Below, one piece after another: positions 50,249-61,292 of a stretch of DNA of 64,000 nt. The translations under genes were made by a program, and so were the position numbers. This stretch comes from Halalkalibacter alkaliphilus. GTDB lineage: Bacteria > Bacillota > Bacilli > Bacillales > Bacillaceae_D. Under the pieces are notes generated by a model. That model was not told the DNA's origin. It saw only the letters and a list, made by a program, of their open reading frames with translations, and did no database searches. The stretch spans positions 1 through 64,000 of the forward strand of contig NZ_JAKRYL010000010.1 of assembly GCF_023555415.1 (NCBI RefSeq), written 5' to 3'. Position 1 is the stretch's first letter. Each line of letters begins with the position of its first letter.

Positions 50249-50277
50249 TTGTGTTAGGTAACAAGTCATGCTACAAT
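50249..50277 (+). promoter_or_regulatory. msmR promoter with nearby TTTTACTAAAA site
   Basis: TTGTGT, a 17-base spacer and TACAAT preceded by TGC (extended -10). About 35 bases downstream, TTTTACTAAAA (50312-50322) resembles TTTAGTAAA in front of msmE (51506-51514), a possible shared operator. Confidence 0.55.
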
Positions 50278-50336
50278 TGAGTAAATACTTAACTAAAATA
50301 TTAACTTAATGTTTTACTAAAAGGGGAAGGGAGTAG

Positions 50337-51365
<1,029 letters not shown>

Positions 51366-51454
51366 TAGAACAATAAAATAAGTAATGTTTTCTGGAGCTT
51401 TTTACTAAAAAGGCTCTTTTTTGTATAAAAGTCTAAAAATTTCTGGAAAAACTA

Positions 51455-51483
51455 TTGAATCAGTAAATGATATAAGTTATTAT
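51455..51483 (+). promoter_or_regulatory. msmE promoter
   Basis: TTGAAT, a 17-base spacer, TATTAT. The candidate operator TTTAGTAAA lies 22 bases downstream. Confidence 0.55.
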
Positions 51484-51562
51484 TTTACTTAAGAAATAGA
51501 TTATATTTAGTAAATAAATTCGGGGCGCGAAACAAATCTTGTTTCTTAATTTTTTACACAAC

Positions 51563-51578
51563 ACTGAAAGCGCTTTAT
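51563..51578 (+). promoter_or_regulatory. cre-like CcpA site before msmE
   Basis: CTGAAAGCGCTTTATA is close to the cre consensus WTGNAANCGNWWNCA. It lies downstream of the promoter, a roadblock position for catabolite repression. Confidence 0.65.
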
Positions 51579-51658
51579 AAGTTTAGGGGGGATGACAGTA
51601 GATAACTCTTAGTTGTATTGCAGAGCAGAACAAATCAAAAAATTCTAGGGGGATCATT

Positions 51659-52912
51659 ATGAAAAAAATAATTAGAACGTTCACTGGTATTTTGATGGGT
51701 GCAATGGTGTTGACAGCTTGTGGAGGAGAATCTACTGGATCAGGTAGTTCTAGTAATGCACTATCGCTTTACTCTGGAGTATCTGAGGATGCTGAAAAAG
51801 AAGCGATTGAAGAAATAGCGGTTGCCTTTACAGAAGAAACAGGAATTTCAGTTGATGTGAATTTTCCGGGTACAGGGTATGAGGATCAAATGCGTGTGAG
51901 GATGGCCTCAAATGATCTTCCTGATTTATTTGATACTCATGGTTGGGCTATCAATCGATATGGTGAGTATACAGCTGACTTAAGTGATATGGATTGGGTC
52001 GAGTATTTCGATGAAGCGATGGCACCGATTTTGAGAGATGAAGAGGGGAAAGTTTATGCATTTCCGATTAATCAGGCAAAAGATGGCATTATGTATAATG
52101 CAACTTTATTAGATGAATATGGAATTGACCTTCCAACTACGTTCGACGAGTGGGTTGGTGCAATGGAAACAGTTAAAGAAAAAAGTGATGGTGAAGTAGC
52201 CCCACTTTGGATTCCTGGTAGTAATCAATATACAATCGCACAAGTACTTGATCAATTATCTACTCCTCTCTTAGTAACGGATGAGAATAATAGTTTTGAA
52301 GAAGAGTTATTAGATGGCTCGTTTGATTGGTCGAATTATACGCCACTCGCTGAGTTTTTAAAAGAGTTACAAGAACAGGGTTTACTAAATACAGACGTAT
52401 TAACTGCTAGTGAAGCTCAGAGAATTGAGTTAATGGCGCAAAATAAAATCGCATTTGCATTTGCTGGAGGCGCTTTCGGACCGGCGGTAACAGAACTTAA
52501 TCCGGATATTCAAGTTGGGACGTTTCCGGTGCCGGCTTACTGGGAAGGTGATGAGCCTAGTTGGATTGGGGGAGAGCGTAATACATTTGCTGCCTTTAAA
52601 GATTCAGAAAAGCTAGATGAAGCAAAACAATTTATTGAGTTTCTTGCTCAGCCAGAAAATGCGAAAAAGTTAGCGGAAGCAGCATCATTACCAGCTGGGA
52701 TAACGAATGTCGAAACAGAAAACTATTATACTGAATTTTATGATAAGTGGGCTCATATTCAAATTCAACCTTACTTCGATCGTGTTTATTTACCGAGTGG
52801 AATGTGGGATGTGTACGCGACGACTGGACAAGAGCTACTAGCAGATACACTGACGGCTGAACAAGTTTCAGCTGAAATGGAATCTGAATATTTACGCTTG
52901 AGAAATCAGTAG
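51659..52912 (+). CDS. msmE: ABC transporter sugar-binding lipoprotein
   Basis: Extracellular solute-binding protein family 1, 417 residues. Signal peptide with lipobox LTAC (Cys21), a Gly/Ser linker, then a two-lobed fold with FTEETGISVDVNFPG and FPINQAKDGIMYNATLLDEYG in the hinge region. GGGGGATC lies upstream. By context with the GH4 enzyme it should bind melibiose or raffinose-type sugars. Confidence 0.88.
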   Translation: MKKIIRTFTGILMGAMVLTACGGESTGSGSSSNALSLYSGVSEDAEKEAIEEIAVAFTEETGISVDVNFPGTGYEDQMRVRMASNDLPDLFDTHGWAINRYGEYTADLSDMDWVEYFDEAMAPILRDEEGKVYAFPINQAKDGIMYNATLLDEYGIDLPTTFDEWVGAMETVKEKSDGEVAPLWIPGSNQYTIAQVLDQLSTPLLVTDENNSFEEELLDGSFDWSNYTPLAEFLKELQEQGLLNTDVLTASEAQRIELMAQNKIAFAFAGGAFGPAVTELNPDIQVGTFPVPAYWEGDEPSWIGGERNTFAAFKDSEKLDEAKQFIEFLAQPENAKKLAEAASLPAGITNVETENYYTEFYDKWAHIQIQPYFDRVYLPSGMWDVYATTGQELLADTLTAEQVSAEMESEYLRLRNQ

Positions 52913-52927
52913 AATTGGAAACGTAGG

Positions 52928-52953
52928 CAGGGACGTAATAACGATCCCTGCTT
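52928..52953 (+). other. hairpin between msmE and the permease genes
   Basis: GCAGGGA/TCCCTGC (7 bp) around an A/T-rich loop, with no T run. It may protect the upstream mRNA and raise binding-protein levels over permeases. Confidence 0.5.
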
Positions 52954-53008
52954 GCGAGCCAATCCAAGGTACCTTCGGATAAGGATGGTATAAAAAGGAG
53001 TTGAGAAT

Positions 53009-53935
53009 ATGAGTCAAACTGTAGTGGAAAGGAAAGTCGCGGTTGCAAAGAAAGCTCCAAAAGTAAAACAGAGGAAACAATCTTCGTTTATGTGGATGTA
53101 TATTCCGGCCTTAAGTTTTGTGAGCTTGTTTATTATTTATCCATTTTTAAATGGAATTAAAATAACGTTTACAGATTGGAATGGGTTTTCGCAAGGATAT
53201 AACTGGGTTGGCTTGGAGCAATATAAAAGGATGTTTTCTGACCCTACAACTTGGCTTGTTGTAAAAAATACGTTGCTATACGGAATTGGCAGTACCGTCT
53301 TTCAAACGGTAATTGGACTGCTTTATGCATTGCTATTAAATCAAAGTATTAAATTAAAAGCTTTTACGCGAACGATTGTGTATTTACCAGTTATTATTAG
53401 TCCGTTAATAATGGGATATATATGGTACTTTTTCTTTGCTTACCAAGGAGGAGCATTAAATGATCTATTAATATTTCTAGGATTTGAGCCCATTAACGCT
53501 CTAGGAAATGCATCATTTAATCCATGGATTATTGTGTTAGTTAACACATATCAGTTCGTTGGGATTGCGATGATTATCTATTTAGCTGGATTGCAAAGTA
53601 TATCTAAAGACTATTATGAAGCGGCTGTTATTGATGGGGCATCAGCTTTCGCTCAGTTTAAAAAGATTACTCTACCATTACTAGCCCCGGCAATTACAAT
53701 TAATGTCGTTTTGAATGTAATAGGCGGATTAAAATTATTTGATGTCATTATTTCATTAACGGGTGGAGGACCTGGTAATGCCTCACAATCAATGTCGACG
53801 TTTATGTATTCTCTTTATTTTAGAAGACAAGACGCTGGATATGCAGCGACTCAAGGGGTATTAATGGCAACAATTATTTTAATTATTAGCTTAGTAGCTC
53901 TCATTTACTTTAAACGTAAGGAGGTAGAGGCATAA
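53009..53935 (+). CDS. amyD: sugar ABC transporter permease (AmyD-like)
   Basis: MalF/UgpA-type permease, 308 residues, six helices after a basic cytoplasmic N-terminus. The EAA loop that docks to the ATPase reads [20 protein letters not shown] (about 202-221). AAGGAG lies upstream. It abuts the second permease gene. Confidence 0.88.
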   Translation: MSQTVVERKVAVAKKAPKVKQRKQSSFMWMYIPALSFVSLFIIYPFLNGIKITFTDWNGFSQGYNWVGLEQYKRMFSDPTTWLVVKNTLLYGIGSTVFQTVIGLLYALLLNQSIKLKAFTRTIVYLPVIISPLIMGYIWYFFFAYQGGALNDLLIFLGFEPINALGNASFNPWIIVLVNTYQFVGIAMIIYLAGLQSISKDYYEAAVIDGASAFAQFKKITLPLLAPAITINVVLNVIGGLKLFDVIISLTGGGPGNASQSMSTFMYSLYFRRQDAGYAATQGVLMATIILIISLVALIYFKRKEVEA

Positions 53936-54766
53936 ATGGATCGAATGAGTCAATCTAAAAAAACGATCTTAACCATTGTGGCGTTTGTGATCTGTATTAT
54001 TCATATCATCCCATTCTATATTCTCGCTACAACCTCTTTAAAAGTAAGTAATGACTTTAGCTCGAGGTGGTTATTTCCTGATTACTTCACATTAGAAAAT
54101 TTCGCTCGTGCTTGGGAGCGTGCGAATTTAACGAATGCTTTTATGAATTCAATCATTATTACAGCAGGAGCGGCAATGCTACTAATTCTTGTAGGATCAA
54201 TGGCGGCTTATCCGTTAGCTCGGGTTAAAACGAGACTAAACAAGGTTGTGTATTACATCTTTATTTCAATCATGGTTATTCCTCCTTTGACGGCATTAGT
54301 ACCGTTGTATCAACTCGTCGTTAATATGGGCATGGTCAATACGCATGAAATTGCGATATTCAATAATGTAGCTGCTTATCTGCCATTAACAATCTTTCTT
54401 TATGCAGGGTTCATTCGTTCGACGATACCGAAAGAGTTAGAAGAAGCAGCCAAAATTGATGGAGCGAGTACACTTGGAATCTTTTTTAGGATTATCTTTC
54501 CATTATTAAAACCAGTAACAGCAACTGTTTTAATTATATCTTGTGTATTCATATGGAACGATTACCAGTTTGCTATTTTCTTCTTACAAGATAAGAGTGT
54601 ACACACATTAACCGTAACGTTAGCTAGTTTCTTTGGTGAAAATCAAAACAATCTTAACTTAGTAGCAGCTGCTGCACTAATGGCTTCCTTGCCAATGATC
54701 GTGTTATTCCTTATCTTACAAAAATACTTTATTGCAGGGCTGTCATCAGGATCAGTAAAAGGCTAA
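53936..54766 (+). CDS. amyC: sugar ABC transporter permease (AmyC-like)
   Basis: MalG/UgpE-type permease, 276 residues and six helices. EAA loop: LEEAAKIDGASTLGIFFRII (about 167-186). AAGGAGGT lies in the end of the previous gene. It forms the heterodimeric channel with the preceding permease; no ATPase gene is nearby. Confidence 0.88.
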   Translation: MDRMSQSKKTILTIVAFVICIIHIIPFYILATTSLKVSNDFSSRWLFPDYFTLENFARAWERANLTNAFMNSIIITAGAAMLLILVGSMAAYPLARVKTRLNKVVYYIFISIMVIPPLTALVPLYQLVVNMGMVNTHEIAIFNNVAAYLPLTIFLYAGFIRSTIPKELEEAAKIDGASTLGIFFRIIFPLLKPVTATVLIISCVFIWNDYQFAIFFLQDKSVHTLTVTLASFFGENQNNLNLVAAAALMASLPMIVLFLILQKYFIAGLSSGSVKG

Positions 54767-54818
54767 AACGAACAAAAAACTATTATTCTACTATTATTAA
54801 ATTAGAGGAGGACATCAT

Positions 54819-56120
54819 ATGTCTAAAATTACGTTTATTGGAGCTGGAAGTACGATATTTGCTAAAAATGTATTAGGAGATTGCATGTTTGTACCTGCGT
54901 TAAATGGGTTTGAATTTGCTTTACATGATATTGATGAAACGAGATTAAGAGATTCAGAGCAAATGCTACTGAACTTAGCTCGTAAATATAACCCATCTAT
55001 TAAGGTTAAGGCTTATTTAGACCGAAAAGAAGCGTTAACAGGTGCGAAATATGTGATAAATGCGGTTCAGATTGGAGGGTATGAGCCAAGCACAGTAATT
55101 GATTTTGAAATTCCTAAGAAATATGGCTTGCGTCAAACGATCGCTGACACTGTTGGAATCGGAGGTTTATTCCGCAGCTTGCGCACCATTCCTGTCCTAT
55201 TCGACTTTGCGAAAGATATGGAAGAAGTTTGTCCTGATGCGTGGTTCTTGAACTATACGAACCCGATGTCTTCCTTAACAGGTGCTATGTTACGCCATAC
55301 AAACATTAAAACAATCGGCTTATGCCATAGTGTTCAAGTTTGTACGGACCATTTATTTAAATCTCTTGATATGGATTCAACAGGAGTAGAAGAAAGAATT
55401 GCTGGAATTAACCATATGGCATGGCTGTTAGAAGTGAAAAAGGATGGCAAAGATCTTTATCCAGAAATTAAACAACGAGCAAAAGAAAAACAAAAAACAA
55501 AACATGATGATATGGTGCGCTTTGAGTTAATGGATAAGTTTGGTTACTATGTGACTGAATCGTCAGAGCATAATGCTGAATACCACCCATACTTTATTAA
55601 AGATCGTTACCCAGAATTAATTGATCGCTTTAATATTCCGCTAGATGAGTACCCGCGTCGTTGTGTAAATCAAATCAAAGAGTGGGAAGAAATGCGTGAG
55701 AAAATGGTTAATGACACACAACTAACTCATGAAAGATCACATGAATATGGCTCGTATATTATTGAGGCGATGGAGACAAATGTGCCATTTAAGTTTGGTG
55801 GAAATGTATTAAATACGGGCAGTCTAATTTCGAATTTACCAGAAAATGCGTGTGTCGAAGTACCATGTGTAGCTGATCGAAACGGAATCATGCCTTGCTA
55901 TATTGGTGATCTACCTGAGCAATTATCTGCATTGAATCGTACAAATATTAATACGCAGTTACTTACGATTGAAGCTGCTACAACATTGAAAAAAGAACAT
56001 ATTTACCAAGCTGCTCTCCTAGATCCACATACGAACTCTGAATTGTCGATGGACGATATCATTGCTATGTGTGATGACTTGATTGAAGCTCACGGTGATT
56101 GGTTACCGAAATATCGTTAA
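54819..56120 (+). CDS. melA: alpha-galactosidase, GH4 family
   Basis: NAD- and metal-dependent glycosidase, 433 residues. The Rossmann motif is ITFIGAGSTIFAKNVLGD (residues 4-21); NYTNPMSS and the metal-binding Cys in GLCHSV (about 170) and His in GINHMAW (about 200) follow. GAGGAGGA lies upstream. The CHS variant favours alpha-galactosidase over 6-phospho-glucosidase within GH4. It acts on imported melibiose-type sugars in the cytoplasm. Confidence 0.92.
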   Translation: MSKITFIGAGSTIFAKNVLGDCMFVPALNGFEFALHDIDETRLRDSEQMLLNLARKYNPSIKVKAYLDRKEALTGAKYVINAVQIGGYEPSTVIDFEIPKKYGLRQTIADTVGIGGLFRSLRTIPVLFDFAKDMEEVCPDAWFLNYTNPMSSLTGAMLRHTNIKTIGLCHSVQVCTDHLFKSLDMDSTGVEERIAGINHMAWLLEVKKDGKDLYPEIKQRAKEKQKTKHDDMVRFELMDKFGYYVTESSEHNAEYHPYFIKDRYPELIDRFNIPLDEYPRRCVNQIKEWEEMREKMVNDTQLTHERSHEYGSYIIEAMETNVPFKFGGNVLNTGSLISNLPENACVEVPCVADRNGIMPCYIGDLPEQLSALNRTNINTQLLTIEAATTLKKEHIYQAALLDPHTNSELSMDDIIAMCDDLIEAHGDWLPKYR

Positions 56121-56131
56121 TATATTAAGTG

Positions 56132-56175
56132 AAAAGGGTGTCTCAAAGCTCGCAGTAGTTAGAGATACCTTTTTT
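56132..56175 (+). terminator. intrinsic terminator after melA
   Basis: AAAAGGGTGTCTC pairs with GAGATACCTTTTTT. Confidence 0.8.
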
Positions 56176-56261
56176 GCGTTTAAGAATAACACCGAATTTC
56201 GAGTAATCCTTTGTCTATGGTACAATAACTACCATGAATAGAGGAAGAAGGACGGGAAGAG

Positions 56262-57653
56262 ATGAAAAGAGAGACAGTACCTGTACGAAAAAATGACCAG
56301 CTACAAGTGACAATAGAAGATTTAACGCATGAAGGAGCTGGTGTGGCAAAAGTAGATGGCTACACACTATTTGTGCCAAACACTCTACCAGGCGAACTCG
56401 TTGATATAAAAGTAATAAAAACAAATAAAGGCTTTGGCTTTGCGCGTCTCCTTGAAATTAAAAAAGAGAGTGAGCACAGAGCAGAACCGCTATGCCCAAT
56501 CTATCACCAATGTGGCGGTTGTCAAATTCAACATTTAAGCTATGATGCTCAGCTTGTTTCTAAACAAAAGCAAGTGAAAGACGTGCTTGAAAGAATTGGA
56601 GGGCTAAAGGACGTAACGGTACACCCGACACTAGGGATGGAAGATCCTTGGCGCTACCGGAATAAAGCGCAAGTACCAGTCGGAGAAGAAGGAGGCCTTG
56701 TCATTGCTGGTTTTTATCAAAAGAGAAGCCACCGCATTATCAACATGGATGAGTGCTTAATTCAGCATGAAGAGAATGATCAAATCATTCGTGTTGTAAA
56801 AAACATCGCTAACAAATACGGGATTCGAGCTTATGATGAGGAAAAGCACCGCGGGACACTTCGTCATGTTGTCGCTCGGAAGGGGAAAGTAACAAATGAA
56901 GTGATGGTTGTGCTCGTAACAAGAGGAAAAGAGCTTCCGAATAAGAAGAATATCATTGAAGAAATCCAAGCTCAAATTCCAAATGTGAAATCGATCGTTC
57001 AAAATATCAATCCGAAACGGACAAACGTTATTTTTGGTGATGAGACGAACGTGCTTTGGGGTGAAGAGTACATTCATGATTATATTGGTGACATTAAATT
57101 TGCCATTTCAGCTCGCTCATTCTATCAAGTGAATCCAGAGCAAACGAAGGTCCTCTATGATAAAGCGCTTGAGTATGCGAATTTGACTGGAAAAGAGACA
57201 GTAATAGATGCATATTGCGGAATCGGGACGATCTCTCTGTTCCTTGCTCAAAGAGCGAAGCATGTGTATGGTGTTGAAATTGTTCCAGACGCCATTGCAG
57301 ACGCAAAAAGAAATGCCGAATTAAACGGCATCACAAATGTAGATTTTGCAGTAGGGGAAGCGGAAAAAATTATGCCGTGGTGGTACGCTCAAGGCATACG
57401 CGCAGATGTCATTGTTGTCGATCCTCCGAGAAAAGGCTGTGACGCGGAGCTATTGGAAACGATTCTATCGATGAAGCCAAAACGTGTTGTGTATGTATCT
57501 TGTAATCCGGCTACTCTTGCAAGAGATTTGAAGGTGCTTGAAGAGGGTGGCTATGTGACGAAAAAAGTGCAGCCGGTGGATATGTTTCCGCATTCGAGTC
57601 ATGTTGAGTCCGTGGCACAGATAGTTTTAGAAGAAGAAGCAGGAACCAAATAG
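56262..57653 (+). CDS. rlmCD: 23S rRNA (uracil) C(5)-methyltransferase RlmCD
   Basis: S-adenosylmethionine-dependent enzyme making m5U in 23S rRNA. It has an N-terminal TRAM domain (about 10-68), Fe-S cysteines 78, 84, 87 and 165 ([15 protein letters not shown]), the SAM motif [14 protein letters not shown] and the catalytic Cys in [12 protein letters not shown] (about 413). 463 residues. It is the usual neighbour of dgkB, now displaced by the sugar operon. Confidence 0.93.
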   Translation: MKRETVPVRKNDQLQVTIEDLTHEGAGVAKVDGYTLFVPNTLPGELVDIKVIKTNKGFGFARLLEIKKESEHRAEPLCPIYHQCGGCQIQHLSYDAQLVSKQKQVKDVLERIGGLKDVTVHPTLGMEDPWRYRNKAQVPVGEEGGLVIAGFYQKRSHRIINMDECLIQHEENDQIIRVVKNIANKYGIRAYDEEKHRGTLRHVVARKGKVTNEVMVVLVTRGKELPNKKNIIEEIQAQIPNVKSIVQNINPKRTNVIFGDETNVLWGEEYIHDYIGDIKFAISARSFYQVNPEQTKVLYDKALEYANLTGKETVIDAYCGIGTISLFLAQRAKHVYGVEIVPDAIADAKRNAELNGITNVDFAVGEAEKIMPWWYAQGIRADVIVVDPPRKGCDAELLETILSMKPKRVVYVSCNPATLARDLKVLEEGGYVTKKVQPVDMFPHSSHVESVAQIVLEEEAGTK

Positions 57654-57668
57654 GGGATCCTGCTTTTA
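57638..57668 (+). terminator. terminator overlapping the rlmCD stop
   Basis: AGCAGGA/TCCTGCT stem followed by TTT. Confidence 0.65.
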
Positions 57669-57786
57669 CTCTTTTTAGAGGTTTTTCGTTCAAATGAATA
57701 TCTCGAGTTAGGTTACTAAATCACTTGAGCCTTTTGTAGAATGACTAATCGCTAATACAAAAATATTGATACAATTAAATAAATTG

Positions 57787-57800
57787 TGGAATCGATACCA
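57787..57800 (+). promoter_or_regulatory. LacI-type operator O1
   Basis: TGGAATCGATACCA, almost perfectly palindromic around a central CG. It is 192 bases upstream of the next site and may support DNA looping. Confidence 0.7.
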
Positions 57801-57977
57801 AATTACAAATACAAATGCTTTTTCCAGTCAGCTGTTCCGTTTGTGTTGCTTCCAATTTATCGAATTAAATAATACCTAAAGCTTTAAATAACTATGCAAG
57901 AATTTAGAAAAACTAAAAAAAGACCTTATTATCCTTGCAATTGAGGAATATATTTTTGTTATAAGTTAAAAAAACTA

Positions 57978-58006
57978 TTGAAACCGATACCAAAACCATC
58001 TATAAT
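57978..58006 (+). promoter_or_regulatory. promoter of the second sugar operon with operator O2
   Basis: TTGAAA (57978-57983), a 17-base spacer and a perfect TATAAT (58001-58006). Operator TGAAACCGATACCA (57979-57992) overlaps the -35 and spacer, so repressor binding would block polymerase. Confidence 0.85.
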
Positions 58007-58011
58007 TTGTT

Positions 58012-58027
58012 TTGTAAGCGTTACACC
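58012..58027 (+). promoter_or_regulatory. cre-like CcpA site
   Basis: TTGTAAGCGTTACACC, close to the cre consensus, lies immediately downstream of the TATAAT. Confidence 0.6.
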
Positions 58028-58069
58028 CTTTCTGTTCTCCTTAAGAGAGCGATTTTTTATAAAACTATT

Positions 58070-58083
58070 TGAAACCGATACCA
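58070..58083 (+). promoter_or_regulatory. LacI-type operator O3
   Basis: TGAAACCGATACCA, identical to O2 and 91 bases downstream of it, inside the leader. Confidence 0.7.
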
Positions 58084-58137
58084 TACGAAAATTTCAAATG
58101 GTTTCTGTTTAATAAGAGGGTGTACCAGTTTATTAAC

Positions 58138-58151
58138 TGAAACCGATACCA
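58138..58151 (+). promoter_or_regulatory. LacI-type operator O4
   Basis: TGAAACCGATACCA again, about 37 bases before the binding-protein start codon. Confidence 0.7.
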
Positions 58152-58187
58152 TGTTAAAGAATTTAAAGTATCCAAGGAGGAGAGTTT

Positions 58188-59492
58188 ATGAAAAAGAAAT
58201 TACTATCTTTATGTCTAGGTTCAATGTTAATGGGATCTTTATTAGTAGGTTGCGGTGGTGATACAGAAAGTGAAGCTACAGAATCTCCGGAAACTGCTGC
58301 TGGAGAAGAGCAGATTTCAATCGATATTTTTCAGGGGAAGGTTGAGTTTAGAGATCAGTTTATAGAGTTAGCTCGTCAGTATGAGGAAGAAAATCCAAAT
58401 GTCAGCATTAATTTTGCTGCAGTAGGTGGGGGTTCTGATTATTTTACTTCTTTACGTTCAAGGTTCTCAGCAGGAGATGAACCTGAAATTTTTAGTCTTG
58501 CGGGACCTTCTGAATTAGCTGATTATCAACAGTATTTGGCGGATGTATCGGATACAAAGGCTGCTTCTTTAGCGCTGGAAGGGACATTAGATGGGATTAC
58601 AACTGAAGAGGGCGTATTTGGTCTACCTTTTAACTTAGAGGGCTACGGGTTGATCTATAACAAACGTATTTTTGAAGAAGCTGGCATTAATGCAGAAGAA
58701 ATACTTACTTTTGAAGATCTAGAAGCAGCTGTACAGGTGATCGACGAGCAAAAAGAAGAGCTTGATATCGATGCTGTTTTCGCACTAGCGGGAAGTGAAT
58801 TATGGGTAACGGGAAATCATTTAGCAAATGTGTATATCGCTCCAGAATTTGATAATGATGTGCTACAAGCCTATGAAAGCGGGTCACTAGAATTTGAGAA
58901 AAATGATGAATTACAACGAATGGTTGATCTTCAAAGCAATTATTCTGTTCAACCTGTCTTGAGTGTTGACTATTCACAGCAAGTGGAAAGATATTTCTCA
59001 TTAGAGCGAGTAGCGATGATCCAACAAGGAAACTGGATTTATCCATCCGTAAATGAAATGGATCCTGACTTTGCCCAAAATGGAATAGGAATTCTGCCAA
59101 TTCCAATGGAAGGGTATGAAGGACATTTACCGGTTGGGGTACCGAACTATTGGGTTGTTAATAACAACAAGGATCCTGAAGTAGTTCAAGCTTCTAAAGA
59201 TTTCTTAGATTGGCTGTATACATCGGATATAGGGAAAGAGGCTGTTTTAACACAATTAAACTTTATTCCGGCGTATGAAGGCTTTGATGAGACTAAGATT
59301 GCAGATCCATTGTCTCAAGCTATTTATGAGTATACGACTGAAGGAAATACAATTGGATGGGTATTCATGGGGTATCCGAATCCGTGGGGAGACATCTTAG
59401 GCGCTAACATACAAGAGTATATTGCTGAACAAATCTCTTGGGATCAAGTTATAGATAATTCTGTTAATGAATGGGAAAGCATGAGAGAATAG
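58188..59492 (+). CDS. ABC transporter sugar-binding lipoprotein
   Basis: Family 1 solute-binding lipoprotein of 434 residues with lipobox LVGC (Cys22) and an acidic linker. Features include VGGGSDYFTSLRSRFSAGDE and PFNLEGYGLIYNKRIFEEAG. AAGGAGGAG lies upstream. The neighbouring LacI sites and GH13 glucosidase point to alpha-glucosides as ligands, but the specificity is inferred only. It is followed by a terminator that separates it from the permeases. Confidence 0.88.
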   Translation: MKKKLLSLCLGSMLMGSLLVGCGGDTESEATESPETAAGEEQISIDIFQGKVEFRDQFIELARQYEEENPNVSINFAAVGGGSDYFTSLRSRFSAGDEPEIFSLAGPSELADYQQYLADVSDTKAASLALEGTLDGITTEEGVFGLPFNLEGYGLIYNKRIFEEAGINAEEILTFEDLEAAVQVIDEQKEELDIDAVFALAGSELWVTGNHLANVYIAPEFDNDVLQAYESGSLEFEKNDELQRMVDLQSNYSVQPVLSVDYSQQVERYFSLERVAMIQQGNWIYPSVNEMDPDFAQNGIGILPIPMEGYEGHLPVGVPNYWVVNNNKDPEVVQASKDFLDWLYTSDIGKEAVLTQLNFIPAYEGFDETKIADPLSQAIYEYTTEGNTIGWVFMGYPNPWGDILGANIQEYIAEQISWDQVIDNSVNEWESMRE

Positions 59493-59508
59493 TCGAACTT
59501 TTAAACCT

Positions 59509-59545
59509 AAACAGCTAACAATTATGAGTTGTTAGCTGTTTTTAC
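59509..59545 (+). terminator. terminator between binding protein and permeases
   Basis: AAACAGCTAACA/TGTTAGCTGTTT stem, then TTT; likely partial, allowing read-through to the permease genes. Confidence 0.85.
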
Positions 59546-59588
59546 ATCAAGGGAGTGATGTCCCGTTGATATTAGAGGAGGTAATAGA

Positions 59589-60449
59589 ATGAGGAACCGT
59601 GATGTATCTTTTTGGCTATTTTTAACGCCTGTGATTGTAAGCTTAAGCCTTGTCGTAATTATTCCTTTGCTTATTGGATTATATTATTCCTTCACGGATT
59701 GGAATGGGCTGACTTATAACCAGTTTGTTGGCTTAGATCATTATATAAGACTGTTTCAAGATGCCCGTTTTACTAGTTCTATTTGGTTCACATTTCGTTT
59801 TTCATTTGTAACGGTCATCATGCTTAATGTGATTGGATTGGGGTTAGCTTTACTTGTGACTAGAAAATTCAAGTCGAGTAATCTCCTTCGTACAATCTTT
59901 TTTATGCCCAACCTAATTGGTGGGTTAATCTTAGGTTTTATTTGGCAGTTTATTTTTATTAGTGTATTTGCAGACATTGGTCATTCTCTTGGCATACCGG
60001 GGTTAACTGGTTGGTTATCAACACCAGGTACCGGTTTTTGGGGTCTTGTTATTTTGACTTGTTGGCAAATGGGTGGGTACATCATGATCATTTATATTGC
60101 TTATTTACAAAGTATACCGAATGAGTTACTTGAGGCTGCTGAAGTGGATGGTGCGAACGCGTTCCAACGTTTTCGTAACGTCACGTTCCCTTTAGTGGCA
60201 CCGGCTTTTACTATAAGTATGTTCCTAACTCTTTCTACCTCCTTTAAAATTTATGACCAAAATTTATCTTTAACTAATGGAGGTCCATTTAACTCAACAG
60301 AAATGGTAGCAATGAATATCGTAAATACAGCATTTACCAGCAATCAAATGGCGTATGGCCAGGCAAAGGCCATCATCTTTTTTATCATTGTAGCAGCAAT
60401 TGCTGTCACTCAAGTCTACTACAATAAGAAACGAGAGGTGGACTTATAA
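59589..60449 (+). CDS. sugar ABC transporter permease
   Basis: MalF-type permease of 286 residues with six helices and EAA loop LLEAAEVDGANAFQRFRNVT (about 180-199). AGAGGAGG lies upstream. It overlaps the next gene by one base. Confidence 0.88.
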   Translation: MRNRDVSFWLFLTPVIVSLSLVVIIPLLIGLYYSFTDWNGLTYNQFVGLDHYIRLFQDARFTSSIWFTFRFSFVTVIMLNVIGLGLALLVTRKFKSSNLLRTIFFMPNLIGGLILGFIWQFIFISVFADIGHSLGIPGLTGWLSTPGTGFWGLVILTCWQMGGYIMIIYIAYLQSIPNELLEAAEVDGANAFQRFRNVTFPLVAPAFTISMFLTLSTSFKIYDQNLSLTNGGPFNSTEMVAMNIVNTAFTSNQMAYGQAKAIIFFIIVAAIAVTQVYYNKKREVDL

Positions 60450-61267
60450 TGAAGAGGAAAAAAGGAAATTTATTTTGGCTTCAAATTGTGGGTCTTTTAT
60501 TAGGTTTACTTTGGCTTTCTCCTTTCTATTTAATGGTTGTAAACGCATTTAAATCAAAACGTGATATGTTTGCTGATGTATTAGGATTACCGTCAGAATT
60601 GGTATTTGATAACTTTGTTCAATCTTTTATTGATTTAAGATTTGTTCAATCTTTCTTTAACTCACTATTTATAACGGTTATTAGTATTGCTGTTATTGTC
60701 TTCTTTTCATCTATGGCTGGATACGCTTTATCGCGTAATAAGAGTAAAACAAGTGGGGTTATTCTACTCATTTTTGTAGCGGCTATGCTTATTCCTTTCC
60801 AAGCTGTTATGATTCCTTTGATTTCATTATTTGGTCAGGCGGATATGCTAAATCGCTTTGGATTAATTTTTATGTATTTAGGATTTGGTTCAAGCTTAGC
60901 TATCTTCCTATATCACGGTGCTATGACTGGGATTTCTAAGTCATTGGATGAGGCAGCGACGATTGATGGTGCTACAAAGTTTCAAACATTCTGGCATGTT
61001 ATTTTTCCTTTGCTCAAGCCTATTTCCGTTACGGTAGGGATCTTGAATGTGATTTGGATTTGGAATGACTTTTTACTTCCATCTCTTATTTTAAGTGATG
61101 CCGAATCAACCATTCCGCTTAGAATGTTTATGTTCTTTGGCCAATATACACGTCAGTGGCACTTGGCATTAGCAGGATTGACAATCGCGATCATACCTGT
61201 CATTATCTTTTATTTCTTTGCTCAAAAACAAATCATTAAAGGTGTTTCTGAAGGAGCAGTGAAGTAA
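60449..61267 (+). CDS. sugar ABC transporter permease
   Basis: MalG-type permease, 272 residues, six helices, EAA loop LDEAATIDGATKFQTFWHVI (about 167-186). Its start overlaps the previous stop (TAATG), implying coupling. It needs an ATPase encoded elsewhere, probably MsmX-like. Confidence 0.88.
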   Translation: MKRKKGNLFWLQIVGLLLGLLWLSPFYLMVVNAFKSKRDMFADVLGLPSELVFDNFVQSFIDLRFVQSFFNSLFITVISIAVIVFFSSMAGYALSRNKSKTSGVILLIFVAAMLIPFQAVMIPLISLFGQADMLNRFGLIFMYLGFGSSLAIFLYHGAMTGISKSLDEAATIDGATKFQTFWHVIFPLLKPISVTVGILNVIWIWNDFLLPSLILSDAESTIPLRMFMFFGQYTRQWHLALAGLTIAIIPVIIFYFFAQKQIIKGVSEGAVK

Positions 61268-61292
61268 TGTAATTAACAAGGAGGAGTAAGTG

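Noticed and set aside
52632-53060. 142-codon minus-strand frame at the msmE-permease junction
   Set aside because: It is opposite real coding sequence on both sides and has no recognisable domain.
57654-58187. CRISPR-like array suggested by repeated GAAACCGATACCA
   Set aside because: The repeats are 14 bp with widely different spacing (192, 91 and 68 bases) and palindromic around CG; they are operators.
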